This document shows, in pieces, positions 23,025-31,336 of a stretch of DNA of 43,681 bases. The notes beneath the pieces were generated by a model, which made no database searches, was not told the origin of the DNA, and was given only the letters and a program-made list of their open reading frames with translations. This DNA comes from Lachnospiraceae bacterium (GTDB lineage Bacteria > Bacillota > Clostridia > Lachnospirales > Lachnospiraceae). Numbering within the stretch: position 1 is the first letter of the stretch; each line of letters starts with the position of its first letter. The position numbers and the translations under genes were made by a program. The stretch covers positions 1 to 43,681 of the forward strand of contig CAJTEE010000004.1 in NCBI GenBank assembly GCA_910575275.1, in the 5' to 3' direction.

Positions 23025-24264
23025 GGTACCAAAACCAATGGTCGCGGTCGCGGGAAAGCCGTTATTATTGTGGCAGGTGGAACGGCTTAAGGAAAACGGC
23101 TTCATGGAGCTCATTCTGGTGATTGGGCATTTAGGGGAAAAAATCCGGGAATACTTTGGAAACGGAGAAGCGTTTGGTGTACACATCCGCTACGTTGAGG
23201 AGAAGACACCTCTGGGGACAGCGGGCTCCTTCTATTATCTTCGGGATTTGCTGGCAGACGGTCCGTTTCTCATGCTGTCAGGGGATCTGTTTTTTGACAT
23301 CGACTTGAACCGCATGGTCCGTTTCCATGAGGAGCACCATGCGGCGGCGACGCTGTTCGTCCATCCGAACGGCCATCCCTTTGACTCGGATCTGCTGGTA
23401 CTGGACGAGACGGAGCGGATTAAAAAGTTTGATTCCAAGCATAATGTGCGGGATTACTGGTACGATAACTGTGTCAATGCGGGCCTTATGGTACTGGATA
23501 AAAGCATTTGCAAACGTGTGCCAAAGCCGGTGAAGCTGAGTCTGGAAAATGATATTTTAAATGGAATGATTGAGGCTAAGGAGGCTGTTTACGGCTATCG
23601 TTCGCCGGAATATGTAAAGGATGTGGGGACCGTGGACCGCATCCAACAGGCGCTTTCTGATCTTGAGAGAGGCGTGATCTCGGAGAAATGCCTGAAGAAC
23701 CGGCAGAAGTGTATCTTCCTGGATCGGGATGGGACGATCAACCGGTTTCGCGGCCTCATTTATAAAGAGGAGGACTTTGAACTGGAGTCCTGCGCCGTGG
23801 AGGCAGTTCGGAGAATCAACGAGTCGGGGCGACTGGGAATTGTCGTGACCAATCAGCCCTCCGTGGCACGGGGACTCTGTGCGATCTCGGATATAGAGAC
23901 GATCCACAGGAAGATGGCCTCCCTCCTGGGGCGGGAGGGCGTGTACCTGGACGATGTGCTGTTCTGCCCGCACCATCCGGATAAAGGGTATCCGGAAGAA
24001 AACCCGGCCTATAAGATCCCATGTGAATGCCGAAAGCCCAAGACCGGGATGATTCAGAAGGCCGCAGAGCGGTATCACATCGACCTGGCAGAATCCTGGA
24101 TCATCGGGGACACGACGACGGACATCCAGGCGGGGATCAATGCGGGGCTTAAGACGGCGCTTGTCCTGACGGGGGAGGCCGGACAGGATAAAAAATATGA
24201 TGGGAAGCCGGATCTTGTCTGCCGGGATCTTTTGGAGGCGGTCGAGAAAATCCTGGCCATGTAA
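22963..24264 (+). CDS. Bifunctional heptose-1-P nucleotidylyltransferase / heptose-bisphosphate phosphatase (HddC-GmhB-type fusion, 433 aa)
   Basis: Residues 1-235 form a nucleotidyltransferase of the sugar-1-phosphate guanylyl/adenylyl type (GGKGTRL at 8-14, VPKPMVAVAGKPLL, GTAGSFYYL, SGDLFFDIDL). Residues 248-433 form a HAD-IIIA phosphatase like GmhB: FLDRDGTINR (D254, D256), VTNQPSVARGL, and the zinc loop CPHHPDKG...CECRKPKTG, with GDTTTDIQAGINAG at the end. Together they would dephosphorylate D-glycero-D-manno-heptose 1,7-bisphosphate and activate the product with GTP or ATP. ATG 22963 with AAAGGAG is the true start; the frame is open further upstream. It overlaps the transferase gene and precedes the kinase by 12 bases. 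Confidence 0.85.
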   Translation: MQAVIMAGGKGTRLAALTKDEVPKPMVAVAGKPLLLWQVERLKENGFMELILVIGHLGEKIREYFGNGEAFGVHIRYVEEKTPLGTAGSFYYLRDLLADGPFLMLSGDLFFDIDLNRMVRFHEEHHAAATLFVHPNGHPFDSDLLVLDETERIKKFDSKHNVRDYWYDNCVNAGLMVLDKSICKRVPKPVKLSLENDILNGMIEAKEAVYGYRSPEYVKDVGTVDRIQQALSDLERGVISEKCLKNRQKCIFLDRDGTINRFRGLIYKEEDFELESCAVEAVRRINESGRLGIVVTNQPSVARGLCAISDIETIHRKMASLLGREGVYLDDVLFCPHHPDKGYPEENPAYKIPCECRKPKTGMIQKAAERYHIDLAESWIIGDTTTDIQAGINAGLKTALVLTGEAGQDKKYDGKPDLVCRDLLEAVEKILAM

Positions 24265-24276
24265 GGAGAAGCGAGT

Positions 24277-25272
24277 ATGATCATCACACAGACGCCGTTT
24301 CGCATGTCATTTTTTGGAGGCGGAACGGACTTTCCCGAGTTTTATAAGGAGCATGGCGGCGCAGTCATCTCTACCACCTTCGACAAATACTGCTATGTGA
24401 ATGTCCGGCATCTGCCGCGGTTTTTTGCGTATTCGACAGAGCTGTCCTATTCCAGGATTGAGCGTGTGACCGGCGTGGAGGAGATCCGGCATCCGGCTAT
24501 CCGTGAGGCGATGAAGTATCTGGATATGCAGGAGCTCAGGCTGACCTACGAGGCCGACCTTCCGGCGCGTTCCGGGCTTGGCACGAGCAGTTCGTTTGCG
24601 GTCGGGATGCTTAATGCGTTTTATGCATTAAAGGGGAAGTATGCGGATAAAAAGAAGCTGGCGGACGATGCGATTTACCTGGAACGTGTGCTCTGCAATG
24701 AAAGCGGGGGCGTTCAGGATCAGATCGCGGCTTCTTATGGAGGATTAAACCGGATCAATTTCAGCGAAACCGGATATGAGGTGAATCCGGTCATCGTCTC
24801 CCCGGAACGCAAAGCACAGTTAAACCGGAATCTGCTGTTGTTTTTCACGGGCTTTTCACGTTTCTCCTCGGATATTCAAGAGACGACGCAGAAGGCGCTC
24901 AACGATAAAAAGGCGCAGCTTCTGGAAATGCTGCAGCTTGTGGAGGAGGCCGAGCGTGTATTGACCTCGAAGACGGAGCTTCGGGAGTTTGGACGCCTTT
25001 TAGATTACACCTGGAAGCTGAAACGGGGGATCTCCGGGGGGATCTCCACGGATTCCATTGACGGGCTCTATTCGGCAGGGATCGAGGCGGGAGCGCTTGG
25101 AGGAAAGCTTCTCGGAGCTGGTGGTGGCGGATTCCTTTTGTTTTATGTGGAAGAAGATAAGAGAGAGTGCGTAAAGAAAGCGATGGAGGACCTTCTCTAC
25201 GTACCGTTTGAGTTTGAAAACAGCGGGACAAGGGTGATCCATTATACGGCAGAGATGTACGAAAAGCGTTGA
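24277..25272 (+). CDS. hddA: D-glycero-D-manno-heptose 7-phosphate kinase (HddA-type, 331 aa)
   Basis: GHMP-family sugar kinase. The N-terminus TPFRMSFFGGGTDFPEFY and the ATP loop LPARSGLGTSSSFAVGMLNA (from about residue 94) are typical of HddA, as are CNESGGVQDQIAASYGGLNR and the C-terminal GKLLGAGGGGFLLFY. Known family role: phosphorylates sedoheptulose-derived heptose 7-phosphate at C1 to give the alpha-1,7-bisphosphate used by GmhB, which is the GDP-heptose route. The partner activities are fused in the gene directly upstream, which supports this substrate. The isomerase GmhA is not in the window. Ribosome site AAGGAG at 24264-24269. Confidence 0.85.
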   Translation: MIITQTPFRMSFFGGGTDFPEFYKEHGGAVISTTFDKYCYVNVRHLPRFFAYSTELSYSRIERVTGVEEIRHPAIREAMKYLDMQELRLTYEADLPARSGLGTSSSFAVGMLNAFYALKGKYADKKKLADDAIYLERVLCNESGGVQDQIAASYGGLNRINFSETGYEVNPVIVSPERKAQLNRNLLLFFTGFSRFSSDIQETTQKALNDKKAQLLEMLQLVEEAERVLTSKTELREFGRLLDYTWKLKRGISGGISTDSIDGLYSAGIEAGALGGKLLGAGGGGFLLFYVEEDKRECVKKAMEDLLYVPFEFENSGTRVIHYTAEMYEKR

Positions 25273-25294
25273 AGGGCTCTGCAAAGGGGGAAGT

Positions 25295-26689
25295 ATGACA
25301 ACAATCATTGAGATCGTGTATCGTTTTTTATGGGGAGACTGGTTGACGATTCCGCTGCCGGGCATAACCGTGCATGTTTCTCTGCTGGTTCTTCTCCTAA
25401 TTCCGACCGGTATCTATTTTACGATTCGTACACGTTTTCTGCCGGTTCGGCTGTTCCCTGATATGCTGCGTGCGGTCACGGAAAAGAAGACCGGCCGGGG
25501 CGGCGCCCTGTCGGTTTTGCAAACCCTGATCGTCTCTACCGCCACGCGGGTCGGCATGGGAAACCTGGTCGGAGTGGTGGCGGCGATTTCGGTGGGAGGC
25601 GCCGGCGCGGTTTTCTGGATGTGGATCACGGCGCTGATCGGTTCTTCCACCGCCTTTATCGAGGCGACGCTCGCGCAGCTTTATAAAGAAAAAGATCCGC
25701 TTTACGGAGGATTTCGCGGAGGCCCGGCCTATTATATTCACCGGTATATGGAAGAAAGGCAAGGAGGAAAACCGCGCCGCTATGTGCTTTTATCCGTCCT
25801 GTTTGCACTTTCCGGCCTGATCTGCTGGTGCGGGATCAGCCAGGTGATCAGCAACTCCGTTACCTCGGCTTTTGAAAATGCGTTCCATATCCCGCCGCTT
25901 TACACGACGATTGTCCTGGTCCTTTTGGCAGCTGTCATCGTCTTGCGAAAGGATGCGACGGTTAAGGTATTGGACGTGCTTGTCCCGATCATGGCGGGCT
26001 GCTATCTGGTGATCACGCTGCTTTTGATTCTCTTAAACTACCGGCTTCTTCCCGGTGTATTCGAACGGATTATTTCGGAAGCATTCGGCCTTCGGCAGGC
26101 AGCGGCAGGCGGCTTTGGCACGGTCGTCATGAACGGTGTAAAGAGAGGGCTGTTTTCGAATGAGGCCGGTTCCGGCTCGGCGCCCTGTGCGGCGGCTGCC
26201 GCAGAATCGGATAGTCCGGTCAAGGTCGGTCTTGTACAGGCGCTGGGGGTTTTTATTGATACGATTTTGATCTGTAGCTGTACGGCGATGATTATGCTGC
26301 TCACACCGACTCATATGACAGATGGCCTCGTAGGCATGGATCTTCTCCAGGCTGCAATGGAATTCCATCTGGGCCGTTTCGGCGTGATATTTGCCGCGGC
26401 GATCCTGTGGCTGTTTAGCTTTTCCACATTTATCGGAATTTTGTTCTATGCTCGCCCAAATGTAGCCTATCTGTTTGGCGATACATGGCTTTCACAGACG
26501 CTTTATAAGCTTCTGGCGCTCGCCATGCTGTTTGTCGGCGGCCTGGCGGCCTATACGGTTGTGTGGGATCTAGGCGACGTGGGTGTGGGCCTGATGACCC
26601 TGTTCAATATTTTTATGCTGTACCCCCTGTCAAAGCCGGTGCTTGAGAGGCTTGGGGCTTATGAGAAGCAGAGAGAGGGCAGGTTATAA
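25295..26689 (+). CDS. Sodium:alanine/glycine symporter, AGCS family (464 aa)
   Basis: Polytopic transporter with about 10-11 helices that takes up alanine or glycine with sodium. Family landmarks: IPTGIYFTIRTRF near residue 37, TATRVGMGNLVGVVAAI, GGPAYYIHRYMEE near 143, and GGFGTVVMNGVKRGLFSNEA followed by GSGSAPCAAAAAES near 272-305. Length is typical. It lies 22 bases after the kinase gene with an AAAGGGGGAAG ribosome site, so it is probably read with the glycan operon, though no functional link is obvious. Confidence 0.88.
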   Translation: MTTIIEIVYRFLWGDWLTIPLPGITVHVSLLVLLLIPTGIYFTIRTRFLPVRLFPDMLRAVTEKKTGRGGALSVLQTLIVSTATRVGMGNLVGVVAAISVGGAGAVFWMWITALIGSSTAFIEATLAQLYKEKDPLYGGFRGGPAYYIHRYMEERQGGKPRRYVLLSVLFALSGLICWCGISQVISNSVTSAFENAFHIPPLYTTIVLVLLAAVIVLRKDATVKVLDVLVPIMAGCYLVITLLLILLNYRLLPGVFERIISEAFGLRQAAAGGFGTVVMNGVKRGLFSNEAGSGSAPCAAAAAESDSPVKVGLVQALGVFIDTILICSCTAMIMLLTPTHMTDGLVGMDLLQAAMEFHLGRFGVIFAAAILWLFSFSTFIGILFYARPNVAYLFGDTWLSQTLYKLLALAMLFVGGLAAYTVVWDLGDVGVGLMTLFNIFMLYPLSKPVLERLGAYEKQREGRL

Positions 26690-26768
26690 GAAAATTTGTA
26701 ATTCCTTGACAAGCGTGACAGGTATTTAGGACCGCCGCAGGCGATTTTTGACAGATTTTCGCATGTAA

Positions 26769-26786
26769 CGGTGAGGCTGTTCACCG
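26769..26786 (+). promoter_or_regulatory. Small hairpin before the malic enzyme gene
   Basis: CGGTGA, loop GGCTGT, TCACCG, followed by GTTATAAAAACTTTACT. It could be a weak terminator of the symporter transcript or a leader structure. TTGACA-like boxes occur at about 26708 and 26748, but I see no well-spaced -10. Confidence 0.35.
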
Positions 26787-26823
26787 GTTATAAAAACTTT
26801 ACTATATAAGGAGAGGGAAGTTC

Positions 26824-27999
26824 ATGAATTACAACGAGGAAGCATTAAAGCTCCATGCGGAGCACAGAGGAAAGCTTGAGATTGCTGCCAAGGTGCCGGT
26901 GCAGACCCGGGATGATTTAAGCATTGCCTACACGCCGGGCGTGGCGGAGCCGTGCAGACAGATCCATGCAGACAAAAAGGAGGTATACCGCTACACCGCC
27001 AAAGGAAATCTGGTGGCAGTGGTGTCGGATGGCACTGCGGTCTTGGGCCTTGGCAACATTGGGCCGGAGGCGGCCATGCCGGTCATGGAGGGAAAGGCGA
27101 TCCTGTTTAAGGACTTTGGCGGTGTGGATGCTTTCCCGATCTGCCTGGATACACAGGATACCGAGGAGATCATTCGGACCGTAAAAAACATTGCCCCGTG
27201 CTTTGGCGGCATCAACCTCGAGGACATTGCCTCCCCCAAATGCTTTGAGGTGGAAGCGCGTCTGGAAAAAGAGCTTGATATCCCGGTTTTCCACGATGAT
27301 CAGCATGGTACGGCCGTGGTCGTGACGGCTGCGCTCTTAAATGCCCTGAAGGTGGTTGGCAAGGAGATCGCAGAGATTCGCGTCGTGTTAAACGGTCCCG
27401 GCTCTGCGGGAACCGCGATCATTAAGATGCTGCTGGCGGCGGGCGTGAAGCATGTCATTGCCTGCGACGAGCATGGGATTCTTTATAAGAGCCGCAAAGT
27501 GGGCATCCAGGATCATAAGGCGATGCTTTGCGAGATTACAAATCTGGAGGACAAACGGGGAAGCCTGGCGGATGCACTCGTGGGGGCAGACGTATTTATC
27601 GGCGTATCAGTTGCAGGCGCGTTAAAACCGGAAATGATAGGGACAATGGCGGAAGATCCGATTGTATTTGCGATGGCCAATCCGACGCCGGAGATCATGT
27701 ACGACGAGGCCATGGCGGCGGGAGTCGCGGTCATGGGGACGGGGCGTTCCGATTTTCCGAATCAGATCAACAATGTGCTGGCATTCCCGGGTATTTTCCG
27801 CGGTGCACTGGACTGCGGCGCGCGGGATATCAACTATGAAATGAAGGTGGCTGCGGCACATGCGATCGCCGAGCTCGTGACGCCGGAGAAGCTTTGCGCC
27901 GAGTACATCATTCCGGGCGCACTTGAGCCGGGAGTCGCCGGGCATGTGGCAAAACGCGTCGCCGAGGCCGCCGTGCGGTCCGGCGCGCTGCGTAAATGA
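26824..27999 (+). CDS. Malic enzyme, NAD(P)-dependent (391 aa)
   Basis: Converts malate to pyruvate and CO2 with reduction of NAD(P). The short bacterial form is complete: YTPGVAEPCRQI at residue 37, VSDGTAVLGLGNIGPEAAMP at about 68, KAILFKDFGGVDAFP, EDIASPKCFEVE, IPVFHDDQHGTAVVV at about 155, the Rossmann glycine motif LNGPGSAGTAI at about 188, and MANPTPEIMYDEA. No phosphotransacetylase extension as in long MaeB. The ribosome site is AAGGAGAGGG. It is probably monocistronic. The cofactor cannot be assigned with certainty. Confidence 0.92.
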   Translation: MNYNEEALKLHAEHRGKLEIAAKVPVQTRDDLSIAYTPGVAEPCRQIHADKKEVYRYTAKGNLVAVVSDGTAVLGLGNIGPEAAMPVMEGKAILFKDFGGVDAFPICLDTQDTEEIIRTVKNIAPCFGGINLEDIASPKCFEVEARLEKELDIPVFHDDQHGTAVVVTAALLNALKVVGKEIAEIRVVLNGPGSAGTAIIKMLLAAGVKHVIACDEHGILYKSRKVGIQDHKAMLCEITNLEDKRGSLADALVGADVFIGVSVAGALKPEMIGTMAEDPIVFAMANPTPEIMYDEAMAAGVAVMGTGRSDFPNQINNVLAFPGIFRGALDCGARDINYEMKVAAAHAIAELVTPEKLCAEYIIPGALEPGVAGHVAKRVAEAAVRSGALRK

Positions 28000-28063
28000 T
28001 AAGGCGATATTAAAAATAATCCGATTGCTGCCGGCGAATCTTCTGGATTTACAGGAATATTTC

Positions 28064-28102
28064 TTCACCCCTCTGTCATACAATGAATAGCAGAGGGGTG
28101 AA
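28064..28102 (+). promoter_or_regulatory. 12-bp hairpin that hides the ribosome site of the next gene
   Basis: TTCACCCCTCTG (28064-28075) and CAGAGGGGTGAA (28091-28102) are exact complements with a 15-base loop. The right arm contains the GAGGGG ribosome site of the gene starting at 28106, so the site would be closed when the hairpin forms. No T-run follows, so it is not a standard terminator. Confidence 0.6.
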
Positions 28103-28105
28103 AAT

Positions 28106-29752
28106 ATGCCAGACTATCGGAGATTGATTTCATATATCTATGAATACGAAGGAAAAGAAAAGGGAAAAAATGTGGGCTTTGTCAAGCTCGAGTCACGGGG
28201 CGGGCAGTGCCGCCTGAATTTAAACGTGAAGCGGATCTATGTCGGAGGAAATGCGATCGGAGTCTATCTGCTGGATCGAAACCGACGGGAAACATTTCTG
28301 GGAAATATTTTTGTCCGGGGCGGCAGCGGGGAATTCCGCACGACTGTGGATGCAAGGAATATAGAAGGCAGTGGGAATTCCCTGGATACATACTGCGGAC
28401 TGACTGTCCATGATGTGAAAAATTCCTGGCGTTCATATACGACGATCTGGGAGGATACGATCCTTCCGGAGCCCGCGGCCTTGTCGGAGCAGGGTACACA
28501 GCGGGGAAACGCTGCCCTTTCGGGGGATGCAGTTGTGATCCCGACTGCTCAGGAGGTTCTGCCGGGGCGTACTGAGCTTTTGCAGCCTGCGGTTTCGAGC
28601 GTTGTAAAGGAAATCGAGGCGGAGCTGGCGAGAGAGGAGCGCAGGGGGAGGGGGCGGGAAGGATTTACCGTGATCACCCATGCGGCGGAAATCGGCGCCG
28701 GACAGGAGACGGAAGAAAGCCCAGGCGATGAGGCGGGGGGCGTATCTGAATCGCCAGGGAGCCCGCAGATTGCCTGGACAGGAGCGGGGACGGAAGGGGA
28801 AATCCAGACTGTTCCGTCGGAATCCCAAACTGTCGGAGAGCAGGGGAGTGCGCACGGGAGACCAGGGCAGGCGCTTTCGTCCGGCTCCGGATTGGCAGGA
28901 GGACAGCAGACAGTCCCGTCTGTGCCTGGCGCCGCCGGGGAGGTACGAACGGTTCCGTCCGGGGACGGAGTATTCAGAGATGCACAAGCAGTTCCCTCCG
29001 GCGGCGGAGCGTCCCAAAAAGCGCAAACGGTGTCGCCCGGAAGCGGAGTAGCCAAAGAGGCGCAAGCGGTGTCGCCCGGCGGCGGAGCGTCCAAAGAAAC
29101 GCAGACGGTTTCATCCGGGGACAAAGCAGCGGGGGGAACGCAAGCGGTTTTGCCTGAGCCGGGCGCAGCCAAAGAAGCACAAACGGCCCCGCTGCAGACC
29201 GGGCCGGCGGGAGAACAGGCGTTTCCGCCGCAGACAGAGGCAGCAGGAGAGCCCGAGGCGGCCGCCACACAGGAAACTATGGCCATGCAGCCGCCCGGAT
29301 TCCCATCCCCGGAGCTTGAAGATCCGGATCTTTTGAAATATCTTCAGGAGACGGAGGAGATGCTGACGGATCCGGAAAAGCTCTGGGAGGAGCTGCGCAA
29401 AAACTATCCCAAAATCCAGCCCTTTGATTATGAAGGGGAGTGCGAGATCCTAACGATCCGCCCGCAGGATATAGGCCGTCTGCCGCGGGAAAGCTGGATA
29501 TACGGAAACAACAGCTTCCTGCTCCATGGATACTATAATTTTCGCTATCTGATCCTGGTACGGCTCAGTGCGAAGGCCGGACAAAACGGCGGTGGGGCGC
29601 CGCGGTATCTGATCGGCGTGCCGGGCCATTATTACAGCAATGAAAAATACATGGCTTCCATGTTCGGTTTCCCGAATTTTGTCCTTTCTAAAACCCAGCC
29701 TCCGAATGACGGCCGCTTTGGCTACTGGTACACGGATGTCAGGCTGCATTAA
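28106..29752 (+). CDS. DUF6128-like protein with long repetitive linker (548 aa)
   Basis: Three parts. Residues 1-115 form a conserved beta-rich domain (YRRLISYIYEYEGKEKGKNV, then FVKLESRGGQCRLNL and LTVHDVKNSWRSYTTIWED). Residues about 120-390 are low-complexity Gly/Ala/Ser/Pro/Gln sequence with imperfect repeats of 13-14 residues on the theme PGGGASKEAQTVS. Residues 400-548 form a second domain (ETEEMLTDPEKLWEELRKNY, YGNNSFLLHGYYNFRYLIL, YLIGVPGHYYSNEKYMASMF). No signal peptide or membrane helix, so it is cytoplasmic. The architecture is known from Lachnospiraceae genomes, but the function is not known. It ends 4 bases from the convergent nrdG-type gene. Confidence 0.72.
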   Translation: MPDYRRLISYIYEYEGKEKGKNVGFVKLESRGGQCRLNLNVKRIYVGGNAIGVYLLDRNRRETFLGNIFVRGGSGEFRTTVDARNIEGSGNSLDTYCGLTVHDVKNSWRSYTTIWEDTILPEPAALSEQGTQRGNAALSGDAVVIPTAQEVLPGRTELLQPAVSSVVKEIEAELAREERRGRGREGFTVITHAAEIGAGQETEESPGDEAGGVSESPGSPQIAWTGAGTEGEIQTVPSESQTVGEQGSAHGRPGQALSSGSGLAGGQQTVPSVPGAAGEVRTVPSGDGVFRDAQAVPSGGGASQKAQTVSPGSGVAKEAQAVSPGGGASKETQTVSSGDKAAGGTQAVLPEPGAAKEAQTAPLQTGPAGEQAFPPQTEAAGEPEAAATQETMAMQPPGFPSPELEDPDLLKYLQETEEMLTDPEKLWEELRKNYPKIQPFDYEGECEILTIRPQDIGRLPRESWIYGNNSFLLHGYYNFRYLILVRLSAKAGQNGGGAPRYLIGVPGHYYSNEKYMASMFGFPNFVLSKTQPPNDGRFGYWYTDVRLH

Positions 29753-29756
29753 AAAA

Positions 29757-30452
29757 TCAGCCGTCAACTCCGCGCAGGGCAGCCTGCCCGACATAGGGCT
29801 TTACGAGAGAAAGGAACGAGGTAAGCTCCTCTTTGGTGCAGCCTGTAAAGCCCGGCTGTAAGACATTCCCGGAATCGGTGAAGGATTGAAGAAAATAGCG
29901 CGGGCAGCCTTGAAGCCAGGGGCCGATCCGTTTAAAGTCCTCGGCTGTGTGAAGCTCCTGCACTACGGTTGTGCGGAATTCATAGGGGACAACGCCGGCC
30001 TTTAAAAACTCGACACTCTCCTCAATTTTTTCTATCATAACGAACGGTATACCGGACACCTCGGCATACCGTTCTTTGCATGTCTTAATATCCATGGCGA
30101 CATAATCAACAAGCCCTTCCTCACAGAGCGCACGCAGCACTTCGGGCCGATAGCCATTGGTGTCAAGCTTGATGCGATATCCTATCTCCCGGACGGCGGC
30201 GAGAAAATCCCGCAGATCCGGCTGCAGCGTCGGCTCCCCCCCGGTGATCGCGACTCCCTCCAGAATCCCCTTCCGGCGTGAGAGAAAGGATAGGATCTCA
30301 TCTGTTGTATACGCAGCCTGAGCGTCGTGCTCCAAGAGCTCACTGTTATGGCAAAAGGGACAGCGGAAATTGCATCCGCCTGTGAATACGGTCGCGGCTA
30401 CATGGCCGGGGAAATCCAGGAGTGTTGTCTTTTGCAGTCCGCAAATTTTCAT
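29757..30452 (-). CDS. Anaerobic ribonucleotide reductase activating protein, NrdG-type radical SAM (231 aa)
   Basis: Radical SAM protein with the cluster motif CNFRCPFCHNSE (CxxxCxxC, residues about 27-34), the SAM motif AITGGEPTLQPDL, and LDTNGYRPEVL. It would generate the glycyl radical on class III ribonucleotide reductase (NrdD). It belongs to the longer clostridial form (about 230 aa) rather than the 150-aa E. coli form. ATG 30452 with GAGGTG is preferred over GTG 30461. The nrdD gene is not in the window, so a different glycyl-radical partner cannot be ruled out. Confidence 0.85.
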   Translation of the reverse strand: MKICGLQKTTLLDFPGHVAATVFTGGCNFRCPFCHNSELLEHDAQAAYTTDEILSFLSRRKGILEGVAITGGEPTLQPDLRDFLAAVREIGYRIKLDTNGYRPEVLRALCEEGLVDYVAMDIKTCKERYAEVSGIPFVMIEKIEESVEFLKAGVVPYEFRTTVVQELHTAEDFKRIGPWLQGCPRYFLQSFTDSGNVLQPGFTGCTKEELTSFLSLVKPYVGQAALRGVDG

Positions 30453-30529
30453 ATCGGGCACCTCGCTATTGTTTAAAATCGGATTAATCTTTCTGTATTA
30501 TAGTACAAACCGGCCCAAAACGCCAGTGC

Positions 30530-30558
30530 TTGACAAACAGGAAAAATATGGCGATAAT
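30530..30558 (+). promoter_or_regulatory. Promoter of tadA
   Basis: Perfect TTGACA, 17-base spacer, GATAAT. It stands just upstream of a MITE remnant that forms the leader. Confidence 0.82.
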
Positions 30559-30568
30559 GTACGGGAGC

Positions 30569-30610
30569 GGAACGTACACCTGACAGAAAACAATTTGTAA
30601 ACACGCTCTA
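30569..30610. repeat. MITE right-end remnant
   Basis: From GGAACGTACACCTGACAG to AAACACGCTC plus TA it matches the right 40 bases of the element at 31117-31276 with a few changes. The left part is absent, replaced by the tadA promoter region. Confidence 0.75.
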
Positions 30611-30631
30611 AAAGGCAAAGGCGGTAAAACA

Positions 30632-31117
30632 ATGAGGCTGACAGAGGATGAGAAATATATGCGGCAGGCGATCCGGCTGGCAAAAAAGGCGGCCTCTTTA
30701 AAAGAGGTTCCGATCGGCTGCGTGATCGTACATGAGGGGCGGGTGATCGGCCGTGGCTATAACCGGCGTACGATTGATAAAAATGTGCTGGCACATGCGG
30801 AGCTTGCCGCGATCCGCAAGGCGTGCCGCGCCGTGGGAGACTGGCGGCTTGAGGACTGCACGATGTATGTGACGCTGGAGCCGTGCCCGATGTGTGCGGG
30901 AGCCATCGTTCAGGCTAGGATTCCCAAGGTTTACATCGGCTGCATGAATCCCAAGGCGGGCTGCGCCGGTTCGGTGCTGGATCTGTTTCATCAGGATGGA
31001 TTCAACCATCGTGTGGAAACGGAAATCGGGCTTTGCGGCGGGGAGTGCTCACAGCTTTTAAAAGACTTTTTTAAGGAACTGCGCGAGGAAGGAAAGCGGA
31101 AAAGGGAGAAGGGCTAG
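30632..31117 (+). CDS. tadA: tRNA(adenine-34) deaminase (161 aa)
   Basis: Deaminates A34 of tRNA-Arg(ACG) to inosine. Zinc and catalytic residues are present: HAELAAIRKA (HAE, near residue 53) and LEPCPMCAGAIVQARI (PCxxC, near 84). The C-terminal helix with basic tail KELREEGKRKREKG is typical. The stop codon TAG (31115-31117) is made of the TA target site and the first G of the MITE inserted at 31117, so the natural C-terminus may have been altered by a few residues. The start has a GGCGG ribosome site. Reads from its own promoter at 30530. Confidence 0.92.
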   Translation: MRLTEDEKYMRQAIRLAKKAASLKEVPIGCVIVHEGRVIGRGYNRRTIDKNVLAHAELAAIRKACRAVGDWRLEDCTMYVTLEPCPMCAGAIVQARIPKVYIGCMNPKAGCAGSVLDLFHQDGFNHRVETEIGLCGGECSQLLKDFFKELREEGKRKREKG

Positions 31118-31276
31118 AGCGTGTCTAAAAATTCATTCCCGTCATCTGCACGCCCCACTTCGCGGTATATTTGGCCTAAATTCACTTAACGCAGCCCACT
31201 ACACCGCGCTCAATTGAGCCAAATCTCCCACAAAGTGGAACGCACATCTGACGGAAAGCAATTTTCAGATACGCTC
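31117..31276. mobile_element. MITE copy 2 (160 bp)
   Basis: Ends GAGCGTGTCTAAAAAT and, inverted, GAGCGTATCTGAAAAT, flanked by TA (31115-31116 and 31277-31278). It is homologous end to end with 9133-9285, including CCCACTTCGCGGTATAT and a central region able to pair (TTTGGC with GCCAAA). Confidence 0.85.
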
Positions 31277-31336
31277 TAAAGCTGTTGTGAACAGGAACGG
31301 ACTAAAAAGCGTCAGAAAATGTTAAGAATTAAGTCC

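Noticed and set aside
26700-26820. Possible riboswitch before the malic enzyme
   Set aside because: Only one 6-bp hairpin and no conserved aptamer core could be recognised.
28549-29286. 245-codon open frame on the minus strand
   Set aside because: It is antisense to the GC-rich repeats of the DUF6128-like gene; the Pro/Ala/Cys-rich translation only mirrors the repeat.
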